From contig JBGCGJ010000006.1 of the NCBI GenBank assembly GCA_045110675.1, positions 342,495 to 406,494 on the forward strand: a stretch of 64,000 bases of DNA, in the 5' to 3' direction. Source of the DNA: JBALVT01 sp045110675 (GTDB lineage: Bacteria > Pseudomonadota > Gammaproteobacteria > Pseudomonadales > Halieaceae). Position 1 is the first letter of the stretch, and each line of letters starts with the position of its first letter. Under the pieces are notes generated by a model that was given only the letters and a program-made list of their open reading frames with translations, did no database searches and was not told where the DNA came from. Shown here piece after piece: positions 25,547-34,537 of this stretch. The position numbers and the translations under genes are program-made.

Positions 25547-26928
25547 TGACCTTTAACACCGTAAAAGCCGCTGCTATTGTTATGTGCAGTGCATTAACGT
25601 TTTCGAGTGGCTCTGCGATAGCGCAGGAAGCAAAGACCCTGGATGAATTGCTTGGCTTCGTTAAGAAGGGACAGGTTGCCGAATCCAAAGAGAACCGCTC
25701 GCGCGAAGCGCAGTTTGCCAAAGAAAAGGGCAACCAGGCTGCAGCCTTGAAGAGAGCCGAGGCCGAGCGCACACGCCAAGAACAGCTCAGTGCTCAGCTG
25801 GAAAAAACCTTCGAAGATAATGATTTACTGATTGCTGCCAAGCAAAAGCAATTGCAGGAGAAGCTCGGTACCCTTACAGAACTGTTTGGACATCTGACTT
25901 CTGCTTCTGGTGACTTGGCTTCGAATATCGAGGTTTCGCTCGCATCTTCCCAGTACCCGGGTCGTGAGGCGTTCCTAGAGGAGTTCATCGCCAAGATGAC
26001 CGACTCCGATAAACTGCCTAGCATTGAAGAGATAGAGCGGGTGTGGTTTGAGCTGCTACGAGAAACTCGTGAGACGGGTGTTGTCACCAAGTACACCGCA
26101 GAGGTTGCATCCCCTGCGGGTGAGCGGGCCGAACGCGAAGTTGTTCGTATTGGCGCGTTCAACATTGTCGATACAGACGGTAACTACCTCAGCTACGATA
26201 ACGGCACATTGAGCGAATTGCCCCGACAACCGAGTGGCCCCTACACTGGTTGGGCGGCAGATTTGGCTTCGGCGTCCGGCGGTATACAGAGCTTTGGTGT
26301 TGATCCGACAGGCCCGACCGGTGGTTCTTTCCTGGCCGCTATTATTGATACCCCAACACTTGAAGAGCGGTGGCACCAGGGTGGTTACGTAGGCTATGCG
26401 ATTACGGCGGTTGGTATTTTCGCCTTCTTGCTGGCTATTTACCGAATGATTGTGCTGGCTGTAGTGGGCGGTAAGGTTAACTCACAGCTCAAGAGTGATA
26501 AGGCCAACGACAATAACCCACTGGGTCGCGTATTGAAGATTCACGAAGACAATCCTTCCATGGACACCGAGACATTAGAGCTCAAGTTGTCTGAAGGCAT
26601 TATGAAGGAAACTCCCAAACTGGAAAGTGGTCTAACATTACTGAAGATCATCGCTGCGGTGGCACCTCTGATGGGTCTACTGGGTACGGTGACTGGTATG
26701 ATCATTACGTTCCAGGCCATCACCATCTTTGGTGCGGGTGATCCGAAGGCAATGGCCGGTGGTATTTCCGGCGCGTTGATTACTACCGTTCTGGGTCTTC
26801 TGGTGGCAATCCCGACCGTTCTTCTACACACGGTGGTTAACGGTCGTGCACAGCGAGTTATTCACATACTCGACGAGCAGACCACTGGCATGATTGCAGA
26901 GCATACCGAAGCAAACCTGAGGTCTTAA
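25546..26928 (+). CDS. TtpC-like MotA/TolQ/ExbB-family protein with large periplasmic extension
   Basis: Protein of 460 residues that looks like ExbB with an added N-terminal half. Signal peptide 1-26 (GSAIAQEAK); coiled coil at about 40-120; a globular part with VVRIGAFNIVDTDGNYLSY resembling the end of the DUF3450 protein; first membrane span at about 285-307; then the MotA/TolQ/ExbB domain with ILKII-type spans AAVAPLMGLLGTVTGMIITF (about 370-390) and ALITTVLGLLVAIPTVLL (about 410-430). TtpC of Vibrio TonB2 systems has this architecture and is needed for TonB2 function; the assignment here is by layout. It lies directly after DUF3450 and just before a normal ExbB. Confidence 0.9.
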   Translation: MTFNTVKAAAIVMCSALTFSSGSAIAQEAKTLDELLGFVKKGQVAESKENRSREAQFAKEKGNQAAALKRAEAERTRQEQLSAQLEKTFEDNDLLIAAKQKQLQEKLGTLTELFGHLTSASGDLASNIEVSLASSQYPGREAFLEEFIAKMTDSDKLPSIEEIERVWFELLRETRETGVVTKYTAEVASPAGERAEREVVRIGAFNIVDTDGNYLSYDNGTLSELPRQPSGPYTGWAADLASASGGIQSFGVDPTGPTGGSFLAAIIDTPTLEERWHQGGYVGYAITAVGIFAFLLAIYRMIVLAVVGGKVNSQLKSDKANDNNPLGRVLKIHEDNPSMDTETLELKLSEGIMKETPKLESGLTLLKIIAAVAPLMGLLGTVTGMIITFQAITIFGAGDPKAMAGGISGALITTVLGLLVAIPTVLLHTVVNGRAQRVIHILDEQTTGMIAEHTEANLRS

Positions 26929-26929
26929 T

Positions 26930-27457
26930 ATGGGCGACCTAGGAAGTTTAACCGAGGTCCTGCTTGGCTTCATGAACAAGGGTGGTGACGTGTTATGGCT
27001 GATCGCCGCCCTACTGCTCATGATGTGGATGCTTATCTTCGAGAGAGTCTGGTACCTCAAGTTTGGCTGGAAAGCTGATGTAGCTGATGTTATTTCCAAA
27101 TGGGAGGGCCGCTCTGAGCGGAAGTCCTGGGAAGCTCACCAGATTCGCACGATGCTGATATCCAAATCGCGTATGGAAATAAACCGCTATCTACCTGAAA
27201 TCAAAACGATGGTGGCTTTGTGTCCACTATTGGGACTCCTGGGTACGGTGACCGGGATGATCGAGGTTTTTAATATTATGGCGGTGACCGGCGGCGGCGA
27301 CGCCAAGTCCATGGCCGGTGGTGTCCAGCAGGCGACCATTCCAACCATGGCCGGTATGGTGGCAGCCCTATCCGGGGTTTTTGCCAACACTTATGTCACT
27401 CAGATTGCCCAGCGGGAAAGCGAATTTCTGCAGGACAACCTGACCACAGACCATTGA
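26930..27457 (+). CDS. exbB: ExbB biopolymer transport protein
   Basis: Proton-channel subunit of 175 residues with three membrane spans (about 15-37, 85-110, 125-150) and the family core MVALCPLLGLLGTVTGMIEVF followed by GDAKSMAGGVQQATIPTMAG. It begins one base after the stop of the TtpC-like gene. With ExbD it converts proton-motive force into TonB movement. It is shorter than E. coli ExbB, as usual for TonB2-type systems. Confidence 0.94.
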   Translation: MGDLGSLTEVLLGFMNKGGDVLWLIAALLLMMWMLIFERVWYLKFGWKADVADVISKWEGRSERKSWEAHQIRTMLISKSRMEINRYLPEIKTMVALCPLLGLLGTVTGMIEVFNIMAVTGGGDAKSMAGGVQQATIPTMAGMVAALSGVFANTYVTQIAQRESEFLQDNLTTDH

Positions 27458-27470
27458 TAGAGCTAGATTA

Positions 27471-27881
27471 ATGCGCAAGAGAAACCGAGAAGCAGATGCC
27501 GATGAGGCGCAGATCGATTTGACGCCCATGCTAGATGTGGTGTTTATCATGCTGATCTTCTTTATTGTTGTTGCCTCCTTTCTTAAGGAGGCCGGTCTCG
27601 AGGTAAATCGGCCCGAGGCGAATAACAATCCGCCTGATCCAGATGCAAAGAGCATTTCTGTGACGATAACCGGCGACGATCAGATTTGGATGGAGAACCG
27701 TCGTATTGATATTCGCGCGGCGAGAGCGAACATCGCGCGCCTGCTGGCGTCGGATCCAGAGCAATCCTTCAGCGTCAAAACGGAGCCCGGTGCCAGCGCC
27801 GGAGTCCTTCTGGACGTTGCCGACGCCGCTCGTGAGGCAGGTGTAAAACAAGTGAATTGGCCAGCGGAGGAAGAAAAGTGA
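27471..27881 (+). CDS. exbD: ExbD biopolymer transport protein (first copy)
   Basis: Inner membrane protein of 136 residues with one N-terminal span (about 24-43). The proton-carrying Asp lies in DLTPMLDVVFIMLIFFIVVA, the hallmark ExbD segment. The periplasmic part reads NRPEANNNPPDPDAKSISVT and ends with a peptidoglycan- or TonB-facing fold (DVADAAREAGVKQVNWPAEE). It overlaps the start of a second ExbD gene by GTGA. Confidence 0.94.
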   Translation: MRKRNREADADEAQIDLTPMLDVVFIMLIFFIVVASFLKEAGLEVNRPEANNNPPDPDAKSISVTITGDDQIWMENRRIDIRAARANIARLLASDPEQSFSVKTEPGASAGVLLDVADAAREAGVKQVNWPAEEEK

Positions 27882-28300
27882 GCAGGCGTGGGATGGCAAA
27901 AGGTCGAGGGGGTGACGGCGGTGGCGAGGGTGAAATTGACCTGACTCCTATGTTGGACGTCGTGTTCATCATGTTGATCTTTTTTATTGTGACCTCGTCC
28001 TTCGTTAAGGAACCAGGGATCGATATTAATAGGGCCGATGCACTCACAACCAACGCCTGTGTGCGCGGTACCATAATTTTTGCGGTCAACGCCGTGGGTG
28101 ATATCTATTACGACAAAAAGCAGATACCCATTGGGCGAGCTTTCCGTCTGGCTGAAGCGGCCAAGAAGGAGGCACCGAAAGCGAATTTTGTCATTCAGTC
28201 AGATGTCGAAGCACCGACGTCAGTACTGAGCGAATTGTTGGCCGCCATTAAACCCCTAATGGATGCACCACTGTGTGCCTCCACGAATGAAGCGGGGTAA
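27878..28300 (+). CDS. exbD: ExbD biopolymer transport protein (second copy)
   Basis: Second ExbD of 140 residues. The GTG start follows GGAGGAAGAAAA and overlaps the first exbD as GTGA. The membrane span repeats the key motif (EIDLTPMLDVVFIMLIFFIV) with its Asp. The N-terminus is Gly/Arg-rich (GRGGDGGGEGE). The periplasmic part differs from copy one: NRADALTTNACVRGTIIFAV and a C-terminal TSVLSELLAAIKPLMD with a Cys near the end. Tandem exbD genes occur in TonB2-type operons, perhaps making a heterodimer; that is inference. Confidence 0.92.
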   Translation: MSRRGMAKGRGGDGGGEGEIDLTPMLDVVFIMLIFFIVTSSFVKEPGIDINRADALTTNACVRGTIIFAVNAVGDIYYDKKQIPIGRAFRLAEAAKKEAPKANFVIQSDVEAPTSVLSELLAAIKPLMDAPLCASTNEAG

Positions 28301-28305
28301 AGAAG

Positions 28306-28911
28306 ATGGGTAATAGTTCAGTGAGAATGATTGTTGCGATACTAATGTCTATCCCGGTTGTGGTGGGCCTGTTTATGATCATGCACAGCCTGATCGATCG
28401 GAACTTCGAAAACCCGGAAGTGTCAAATACTAAAATCGCGGAATTGATTCAGCCGGATGAAGAAATTAAGTTGGATACGACAACCAAAAAGCCGGACGAG
28501 CCGGAAGATCCTGAAGAACCCCCGCCTGAGCTGGAAATGGCTCAAATAAGCCTCGATATGGATACCGATGTTGCAAATGTTGCGCCTACCTCAACGGTTA
28601 GTGTCGATATTTCCTCAAGCGGCATGTCTTCGGGTGACGGTGAGTATCTTCCTATCGTTAAAGTCGCACCGATCTACCCCCGACGCGCTCAGACTCGTGG
28701 CACTACCGGCTACTGCATTGTAGAGTACACCGTTACCAAGACCGGTTCGATTCGTGATCCCGTTGCAGTTGATTGTTCACCTTCGGGCGTTTTTGACAGA
28801 GCGTCGGTTAAAGCTGCGTTGAAATTCAAGTACAAGCCAAGAGTTGTGGACGGTGAACCAATTGAGGTAGCCGGTGTACAAAACAAGTTTACTTACGAGT
28901 TGGAACAATAG
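28306..28911 (+). CDS. tonB: TonB family energy transducer
   Basis: Protein of 201 residues. One N-terminal membrane span (about 5-27) contains the Ser and His pair expected of TonB spans (MSIPVVVGLFMIMHS). A short Pro/Glu/Lys linker (KKPDEPEDPEEPPPELE) follows, much shorter than in E. coli TonB, as in TonB2 proteins. The C-terminal domain (about 110-200) carries the YP motif in VAPIYPRRAQTRGTTGYC, VEYTVTKTGSIRDPV and KFKYKPRVVDGEPIEV. It contacts receptors such as the one at the left edge, though the pairing is not known. Confidence 0.95.
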   Translation: MGNSSVRMIVAILMSIPVVVGLFMIMHSLIDRNFENPEVSNTKIAELIQPDEEIKLDTTTKKPDEPEDPEEPPPELEMAQISLDMDTDVANVAPTSTVSVDISSSGMSSGDGEYLPIVKVAPIYPRRAQTRGTTGYCIVEYTVTKTGSIRDPVAVDCSPSGVFDRASVKAALKFKYKPRVVDGEPIEVAGVQNKFTYELEQ

Positions 28912-28926
28912 AACGGTTGAAGTGTC

Positions 28927-30270
28927 ATGAAATTGTTTAATATCCATACTTGGTCCCGCGCTGTTTTTCTTGCGGTTCCGGTCATCGCTACTCAGGTGAC
29001 TTTCAGTGCCTTACAGAGTGATTTGGGCTACACGCCTTTTTCATCGGCGAATGCGCAGGAGGAGGCTAAGAAAAAGCCTCAGGAAACGCGCCGCACGCCG
29101 GCGCTGCGTAACAAGGTGTATGAAAAACTGTCGGAAGCTCAAGCTGCTGCAGAAGCAAAAGATTGGAAAACTGCCCGCGGTGTTCTGGACAAGATGATCG
29201 AAGCGGGTGGCAAGAAAGCACTCAACAGCTATGAACTCGCCAATGTCTATAACCTCTACGCCTTTATCTATTATTCGGCAGAAGACTATGCCAATGCGCT
29301 GAAGTCTTACGAGCAGGTTGTTGCTCAGCCGGATATCCCATTGGCAATGGAGATCAACACTAAATACACCATAGCGCAGCTGTACTTCGTGCAGGAGCAG
29401 TGGACACGCGGTGTAAACGCTCTGCTCGAGTGGTTCAAAGTCACCGATAACCCACCGGCTAATGCCTACATCTTGTTAGCCCAAGGCTATTATCAGCAAA
29501 AGGATTACAACAAGGCGCTTTTCAACACCGAAAAAGCCATTAGCATGTACAACGAAAAAGGCAAAGTACCCAAAGAGCAATGGTACAACCTGGCCCGTTT
29601 CCTTTATTTTGATAAAAATGATGTTCCTAATGCAGTGAGAACTCTTGAACTATTGCTTCAGCATTACCCCAAAAAGCAGTATTGGGTGCAAGTATCTCAT
29701 ATGTATGGAGAGCAAAAGAAAGAGTCCTGGCAGCTGGCGGCGATGGAAACGGCCTATGTACAGGACATGCTCGATAAAGGTACTGAGCAAACCACCATGG
29801 CATACCTTTATCTCAACGCTGAAGTGCCCTATAAAGCTGCCAAGGTGATGGACAAGGGCTTGAAGAATAAGTCAGTCGAGGCCACTTCCAAGAATTACGA
29901 CATTCTGGGCAATGCATGGCGCCAGGCCCAGGAAGTGAAAAAAGCAATTCCGGCTATGGAAGAAGCTGCGGCTAAGTCCGATAAAGGTGAGCTGTATGCT
30001 CGGCTCGGCAATGTGTACTTGGATGGCGACCAGTACAAGAAGGCGATTACCGCGCTGAATAAGGGGCTTGCTCGCGGTGGGGTGAAGCGCGTGGACACTG
30101 CGCGGTTGGTGTTAGGCATGGCGTATTTCAATGACAAGCAGTATTCAAAGGCCCGCAAGGCGTTTAATGCAGCGAGTAAAGATGAGCGATCAGAGAAGTA
30201 TGCCAGGCAGTGGATAAAGTATATGAACTCTGAGCTTGAACGCCAGGCGAAGCTTAAGGAAGACGTATAG
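28927..30270 (+). CDS. TPR protein of the TonB operon
   Basis: Exported protein of 447 residues with a signal peptide (1-43, ending SSANAQ) and at least seven to eight TPR-like helical pairs (for example KDWKTARGVLDKMIEAGGKK, EDYANALKSYEQVVAQPDI, KDYNKALFNTEKAISMYNEK, QYKKAITALNKGLARGGVK). No lipobox is seen, so it should be soluble periplasmic. TPR proteins close similar DUF3450/TonB2 operons in other gammaproteobacteria, as a likely scaffold of the TonB complex. The operon ends at the terminator at 30293-30324. Confidence 0.9.
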   Translation: MKLFNIHTWSRAVFLAVPVIATQVTFSALQSDLGYTPFSSANAQEEAKKKPQETRRTPALRNKVYEKLSEAQAAAEAKDWKTARGVLDKMIEAGGKKALNSYELANVYNLYAFIYYSAEDYANALKSYEQVVAQPDIPLAMEINTKYTIAQLYFVQEQWTRGVNALLEWFKVTDNPPANAYILLAQGYYQQKDYNKALFNTEKAISMYNEKGKVPKEQWYNLARFLYFDKNDVPNAVRTLELLLQHYPKKQYWVQVSHMYGEQKKESWQLAAMETAYVQDMLDKGTEQTTMAYLYLNAEVPYKAAKVMDKGLKNKSVEATSKNYDILGNAWRQAQEVKKAIPAMEEAAAKSDKGELYARLGNVYLDGDQYKKAITALNKGLARGGVKRVDTARLVLGMAYFNDKQYSKARKAFNAASKDERSEKYARQWIKYMNSELERQAKLKEDV

Positions 30271-30292
30271 TCTAAGCTCAAGTGATCACGTA

Positions 30293-30324
30293 TAAAAAAA
30301 GGAGCACATGGACTCCTTTTTTAT
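30293..30324. terminator. Bidirectional Rho-independent terminator of the TonB operon and of the cold-shock gene
   Basis: ATAAAAAAAGGAG (30293-30305) pairs with CTCCTTTTTTAT (30313-30324) around a short loop. A/T runs on both sides give a T-tail in both directions. A second perfect hairpin, GCCGGTG-gtaaaa-CACCGGC, lies at 30325-30344, between it and the cold-shock gene stop. Confidence 0.85.
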
Positions 30325-30359
30325 GCCGGTGGTAAAACACCGGCGCAGATTGCTAACGC

Positions 30360-30566
30360 CTATACTGTGACGACGTCGCCCGCTTGTGGGCCTTTCTGGC
30401 CATCGGATACGCTGAATTCTACTTTCTGACCTTCAGCCAGAGTTTTGAATCCATCACCTTTAATAGCACTAAAATGGACAAAAACGTCAGGCCCATCTTC
30501 TCGCTCGATAAAGCCGAAGCCCTTGCTCTCATTAAACCATTTAACTGTGCCAGTTATAGTAGACAT
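30360..30566 (-). CDS. cspA: Cold-shock domain protein, CspA family
   Basis: Single cold-shock domain of 68 residues, an OB-fold RNA and DNA chaperone. RNP1 is KGFGFI and RNP2 is DVFVHFSA; the start reads MSTITGTVKWFNESKGFGF and the end GPQAGDVV, all typical. Many family members are not cold-induced, so the name cspA is used only as a family label. An AGGT lies about 9 bases before the ATG. Confidence 0.95.
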   Translation of the reverse strand: MSTITGTVKWFNESKGFGFIEREDGPDVFVHFSAIKGDGFKTLAEGQKVEFSVSDGQKGPQAGDVVTV

Positions 30567-30848
30567 ATGTATTACCTGTATTATTTATTGGCTCCCCGTC
30601 TGGGTGCCGAGTGGTTCGTATTTATTTATGATTTACAAACGAGGAACTAAACGTACTTCGAGCGCGTGCATAAATATTGCTGAAAAAATCAGCTATTTTC
30701 AGTCTAACACTCATTTCAACAACTGCAATGTTTTGGGCAAAGTAATAATTCCACAAAATGCCTTACAGGACAAAATACTCAAGAATTGGAGTTTCTCAGG
30801 CGCTGAAAGCCTGACGCTTGGTGCCGTGAAGGAGTCGACACAATGAGA
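30567..30848 (-). promoter_or_regulatory. Long 5' region of the cold-shock gene
   Basis: About 280 bases without a coding frame that I would support lie upstream of the cold-shock gene, as expected for a structured cspA-type leader. On the minus strand it holds a GGCACCC-AGACG-GGGAGCC hairpin (about 30591-30609) and a second small one, GCTGATTTTTTCAGC (30679-30693). The promoter is not resolved. Confidence 0.4.
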
Positions 30849-31796
30849 CTAAATTGGCACGTGCGCTGCGCCAATTAGGCCCGGTTGCCGGGCGGTAATG
30901 ACGTATATGGGGACCTCCGCCAGATGGCTTTGCATGCCGCCTTTTTGACAAAACCTCGAGTGAAAATCACTTTTGACCAGAAATTCAATCATACCGGGTA
31001 TGATTCCGCCAGCGAGATAAAGTCCTCCAAATGCGCCGTTGGACAACACAAAGTCTCCGCATACAGAACCTAACAAAGCGCAGAAAGTCTGCAGAGCGAG
31101 CACGGAGTCCTCTTCCATACTCTCAAGGGCGCGTGAAGAAATTTCGGATGGCGTTCTAGCGGCGTATTCTCTTGCGTTTAGACCGCACAAGGTTTTATAG
31201 AGGCGTAACAGGCCTGGCCCCGAGATCAATAGCTCCGCATAGATGTCTGGATAGTGATCCAGAAGGGCCGCGAACAGTTCCAACTCCAACTTAGTGCCCG
31301 GAGAAAGTCCATTGTGGCCCGGTTCCGCTGCGCTGGCATGGGGCTTACCTTCTATGAGTTCAACCGTGGCCCCGCCCAGGCCGGTGCCGGGGCCAACTGC
31401 TGCCAATTTCTGGTTACTCTGCTGTTCTCCGCCAGCGTGAACCGTGTAGCAGTCTTCCGAGCCCAGGTGAGGAAGCGCATGCGCTATGGCGGTGAAATCG
31501 TTAATCCATTTAAACTTTGCAAAGTTAAACTGTTCTGCGATTTTGGAGGCTGAAAAACTCCAGTCCATATTGTGCATTCTGACCAAGTCATTCGATGGCG
31601 CAGCGGCTACCGCTATACAACATTGCTCGGGTTTTTCTTCAGAGCTGGCGTTCAGCCAGGTATCAATGACCTGCTCAAACTGGTTATAGTCACGGTTGAT
31701 GTAGGTCTTCAGTTGGCGAAACTGATTTGAGTTGCTATCGAACAATGCCATTCGAGTGTTTGTGCCGCCCACATCGGCCACCAGTCGTGTACTCAT
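30849..31796 (-). CDS. glk: Glucokinase
   Basis: ATP-dependent phosphorylation of glucose to glucose 6-phosphate. Protein of 315 residues (E. coli Glk 321). Seen: the phosphate loop VADVGGTNTRMALFD, the second phosphate motif AVGPGTGLGGATVEL near 130, the catalytic Asp region in WINDFTAIAHALP, EPGHNGLSPG, and YLAGGIIPG with the C-terminal GLIGAAHVPI. It follows pyk and kdgK on the same strand with a 20-base gap, forming a unit for glucose entry and pyruvate formation. Confidence 0.95.
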   Translation of the reverse strand: MSTRLVADVGGTNTRMALFDSNSNQFRQLKTYINRDYNQFEQVIDTWLNASSEEKPEQCCIAVAAAPSNDLVRMHNMDWSFSASKIAEQFNFAKFKWINDFTAIAHALPHLGSEDCYTVHAGGEQQSNQKLAAVGPGTGLGGATVELIEGKPHASAAEPGHNGLSPGTKLELELFAALLDHYPDIYAELLISGPGLLRLYKTLCGLNAREYAARTPSEISSRALESMEEDSVLALQTFCALLGSVCGDFVLSNGAFGGLYLAGGIIPGMIEFLVKSDFHSRFCQKGGMQSHLAEVPIYVITARQPGLIGAAHVPI

Positions 31797-31816
31797 CGGG
31801 ATCTGTGTCCTACTGT

Positions 31817-33265
31817 TCAGTTTACCGGCAGAATCTTCATAATATTGGTGGACCCAGATCGCCCCATGACGGCACCCTTGGTAAGCAAAATAGAGTCCTC
31901 CTTCTTGAGGTAGCCGCCATCCATAAGAAACTCGATTGCGCGCGACTCCACAGCGTCACTATCGAAGGCCTCTGAATCGAAGAATAGCGGAATAACCCCG
32001 CGGGAAATACTGAGCTTTTGCAGTGTCTCGCTATTGTGACTAAGGGCGAAAATCGGTAGCCCTGAACTGAGCCGCGACATGAGCAAGGGAGTGGTTCCGG
32101 ATTCGGTTAAACAGGCTATTCCCCTGACGCTCCCGTAGTGATTTGCCGCGTATATCGCAGACATGGCAATCGTTTCCTGGGCGCTGGAAAACTGCTTTTC
32201 GAGTCGATATTTTGAGGTTCTTGCGACCGGGTGTTGCTCTGCACCTACTGCAGCCTCTGACATGGCTGCCACCACCTCCACAGGGTAACGCCCGACTGCT
32301 GTTTCCGCTGAGAGCATGACCGCGTCAGTTCCATCCAGGACGGCATTGGCGACATCAAAGACCTCTGCCCGCGTTGGCATTGAGCTGCTGATCATCGATT
32401 CCATCATCTGGGTGGCGGTTATGACCACACGATCCATTTTTCTAGCTCGAGAGATAAGATCTTTTTGAATGCCGATTAGCTGAGCGTCTCCCACCTCTAC
32501 GCCCAGGTCGCCGCGCGCCACCATAATGCCAAAGGACGCTGAAACAATACCGTTGAGAATCTTTTCATCCGCAATCACTTCCGCCCGCTCAATCTTAGCA
32601 ATGATAGCCGGTTGGAGATTATGCTGTTGCAATAGATCCCTGGTTTGGAATATATCCTCAGCAGTTGATACGAAAGAGACCGCCACAAAATCAGGCTTTA
32701 CTTCCGCCAGACTGTCGATATCAGCGATATCCTTTGCGGTCAAAGCCGGTGCGGCCAAGCCGCCGCCGAGACGGTTTATACCCTTTCGTGATCCAAGCTT
32801 ACCACCGACCGTGACAGTGCAATGTACCGCAGTGCTATCTACATCGTCGACGCGTAATCTGATGCGGCCATCGTCCAAAAGCAGGGTGTCACCTGAATAG
32901 ACACTAGTGCACAAGTCTTTGTAGTCTAGTCCGACTGCATTGTTATCGCCTTCACCCTCACCGAGATTGAGGTCCAGGCGGAAGCGGTCGCCATTATCTA
33001 ATTCAATGCTGTCGTGTCTAAATGTGCTGATGCGAATTTTCGGGCCTTGCAGGTCCGCCAGTATGCCGACATACCTTCCAGCTATTGACGCTTGTTTTCG
33101 AATAGTGGCCGCAACTGTTGCGTGATGCCCAGAAGTTCCATGACTAAAGTTTAGGCGAAAGACATCGACTCCCGTCGAGATAAGACGCGCGATGACATTT
33201 GCGGACTCGCTTCCTGGGCCGATTGTGGCCACAATTTTTGTTCGTCGATTTACATCTGGTATCAC
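31817..33265 (-). CDS. pyk: Pyruvate kinase
   Basis: Converts PEP and ADP to pyruvate and ATP. I start at GTG 33265, six bases after CAGGAA, giving 482 residues (E. coli PykA 480); an ATG at 33328 would add 21 residues without a ribosome binding site. Motifs: NRRTKIVATIGPGS at the start, LNFSHG, the catalytic lysine region IIAKIERAE, MVARGDLGVEVG, and TATQMMESM. The C-terminal domain begins at about 345. It lies between kdgK and glk. Confidence 0.95.
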   Translation of the reverse strand: MIPDVNRRTKIVATIGPGSESANVIARLISTGVDVFRLNFSHGTSGHHATVAATIRKQASIAGRYVGILADLQGPKIRISTFRHDSIELDNGDRFRLDLNLGEGEGDNNAVGLDYKDLCTSVYSGDTLLLDDGRIRLRVDDVDSTAVHCTVTVGGKLGSRKGINRLGGGLAAPALTAKDIADIDSLAEVKPDFVAVSFVSTAEDIFQTRDLLQQHNLQPAIIAKIERAEVIADEKILNGIVSASFGIMVARGDLGVEVGDAQLIGIQKDLISRARKMDRVVITATQMMESMISSSMPTRAEVFDVANAVLDGTDAVMLSAETAVGRYPVEVVAAMSEAAVGAEQHPVARTSKYRLEKQFSSAQETIAMSAIYAANHYGSVRGIACLTESGTTPLLMSRLSSGLPIFALSHNSETLQKLSISRGVIPLFFDSEAFDSDAVESRAIEFLMDGGYLKKEDSILLTKGAVMGRSGSTNIMKILPVN

Positions 33266-33379
33266 TTTGAGTTCCTGCTTGGCGTCACGTTGTTCCGCAG
33301 TATTTTTGGCGAGATAAATGTGAGACATGCACTATATCACGTTCCAGTCTAAGGCCGGCTGTGCAGCCAGATATCCTGG

Positions 33380-34357
33380 TTATGATTTTGACAACATGCC
33401 GGCGATAGCGTCTGCGTGTGAACTCCAATGGTTCTCCGCAGGGATTGCTCCGGGTTGTTGAATGACCATTGCGGAAACCTTGCAGGCGAACTGAGCCGCC
33501 TCTTCGGGTTCAATGCCTTTTAGGCGGCAAGCCAGATAACCGGCGTTGAAACTATCGCCTGCACCCGAAGTATCTGTTACACGCAAAACAGTTTCTGGTT
33601 TAACTTCGCTTTTTCGTCCCTGGAAATGTATTTGCACATTTTGCTCTCCGTCTTTAACAACAACCTCCGGTATATCTTGTTGTTCGATTTGCGCTATGAC
33701 ATCTCTATTAGAGTTGAGTCCTCTAAGTTCCCGCTCGTCTTCCATGCCAGAAAGAAAAACGGTCGTCCGCTCGAGCATCTTTGTGTGTTCTTGCAATGCG
33801 AGTTCGCGATTCTCCCACAGACGGGCTCGATAGTTCCCGTCGTAGATTATGCAGCCTCCGAGGTCACGAAATTGATCCAGCCAATTGTACAAAATCTCCC
33901 TGCTTTCGTGACTGGTACGCGATAGGGTAATTCCGCTGAGATATAGATAGCGCTCGGACTCAAGTCGCTGCAATGCTAGCTGCAGCTTTTTGGCGTCAAA
34001 TAACAAGCAATGGGCCGCAGATTGATCTCGCCAGTAACTAAAGGAGCGTTCGCCGTCACTGTCGGTAGATATCAGATAGAGTCCGATGCTAGTGGATGGA
34101 ATCTGTGAAATATATTCTGTACCGACTCCCAGCGCTTTGCACTTCTCGAATAGACGCGCACTGTTTGTATCGTCGCCGATACCGGAAGCCAGGTGAGCGC
34201 TGCCGCCTAGTAAGCTAATACCAGCCGCTGTATTTAAGGCATCGCCTGCCACATCAAGTTCATAGTGCGATCCATCGCGGTTACGCATTTCCAGCATTGC
34301 TTCTCCCAGACAAGTGATAGCGTGTGGAGAAGTTTTAAAAAGATCAGAATTGTACAT
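33380..34357 (-). CDS. kdgK: 2-dehydro-3-deoxygluconate kinase (PfkB family)
   Basis: Ribokinase-type sugar kinase of 325 residues, probably phosphorylating 2-keto-3-deoxygluconate for the Entner-Doudoroff pathway. The first PfkB signature region is GDALNTAAGISLLGG; the second is VTDTSGAGDSFNAGYLA, with catalytic Asp in GAGDSF. A KdgK-like YWRDQSAA and a tyrosine-rich substrate loop (SYWRDQ) support the specificity over fructokinase. Start ATG 34357 gives this length; GTG 34366 is also possible. It heads the minus-strand unit kdgK-pyk-glk and is divergent from a VOC gene. The specificity is inferred from context. Confidence 0.82.
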   Translation of the reverse strand: MYNSDLFKTSPHAITCLGEAMLEMRNRDGSHYELDVAGDALNTAAGISLLGGSAHLASGIGDDTNSARLFEKCKALGVGTEYISQIPSTSIGLYLISTDSDGERSFSYWRDQSAAHCLLFDAKKLQLALQRLESERYLYLSGITLSRTSHESREILYNWLDQFRDLGGCIIYDGNYRARLWENRELALQEHTKMLERTTVFLSGMEDERELRGLNSNRDVIAQIEQQDIPEVVVKDGEQNVQIHFQGRKSEVKPETVLRVTDTSGAGDSFNAGYLACRLKGIEPEEAAQFACKVSAMVIQQPGAIPAENHWSSHADAIAGMLSKS

Positions 34358-34537
34358 AGGCCTCACTTGTGAAATAGGTGTTGTACGCGATGCGAGTAAA
34401 CCAGTCTGTTGTAGAGTCTGATGCGCGCTAATAAAATTGTAAGAGTATTCACCAAAACCTTTCTTTGCGCTAGACTCCCGAAACTCCGGGCCTGAGCGTT
34501 TCCTCCAAGGATAGTCCTTAAATGCAGATTGTTTGTT

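Noticed and set aside
30445..30846. Forward frame opposite the cold-shock gene and its leader
   Set aside because: Antisense to a conserved gene and its structured 5' region; the product shows no membrane, signal or domain pattern.
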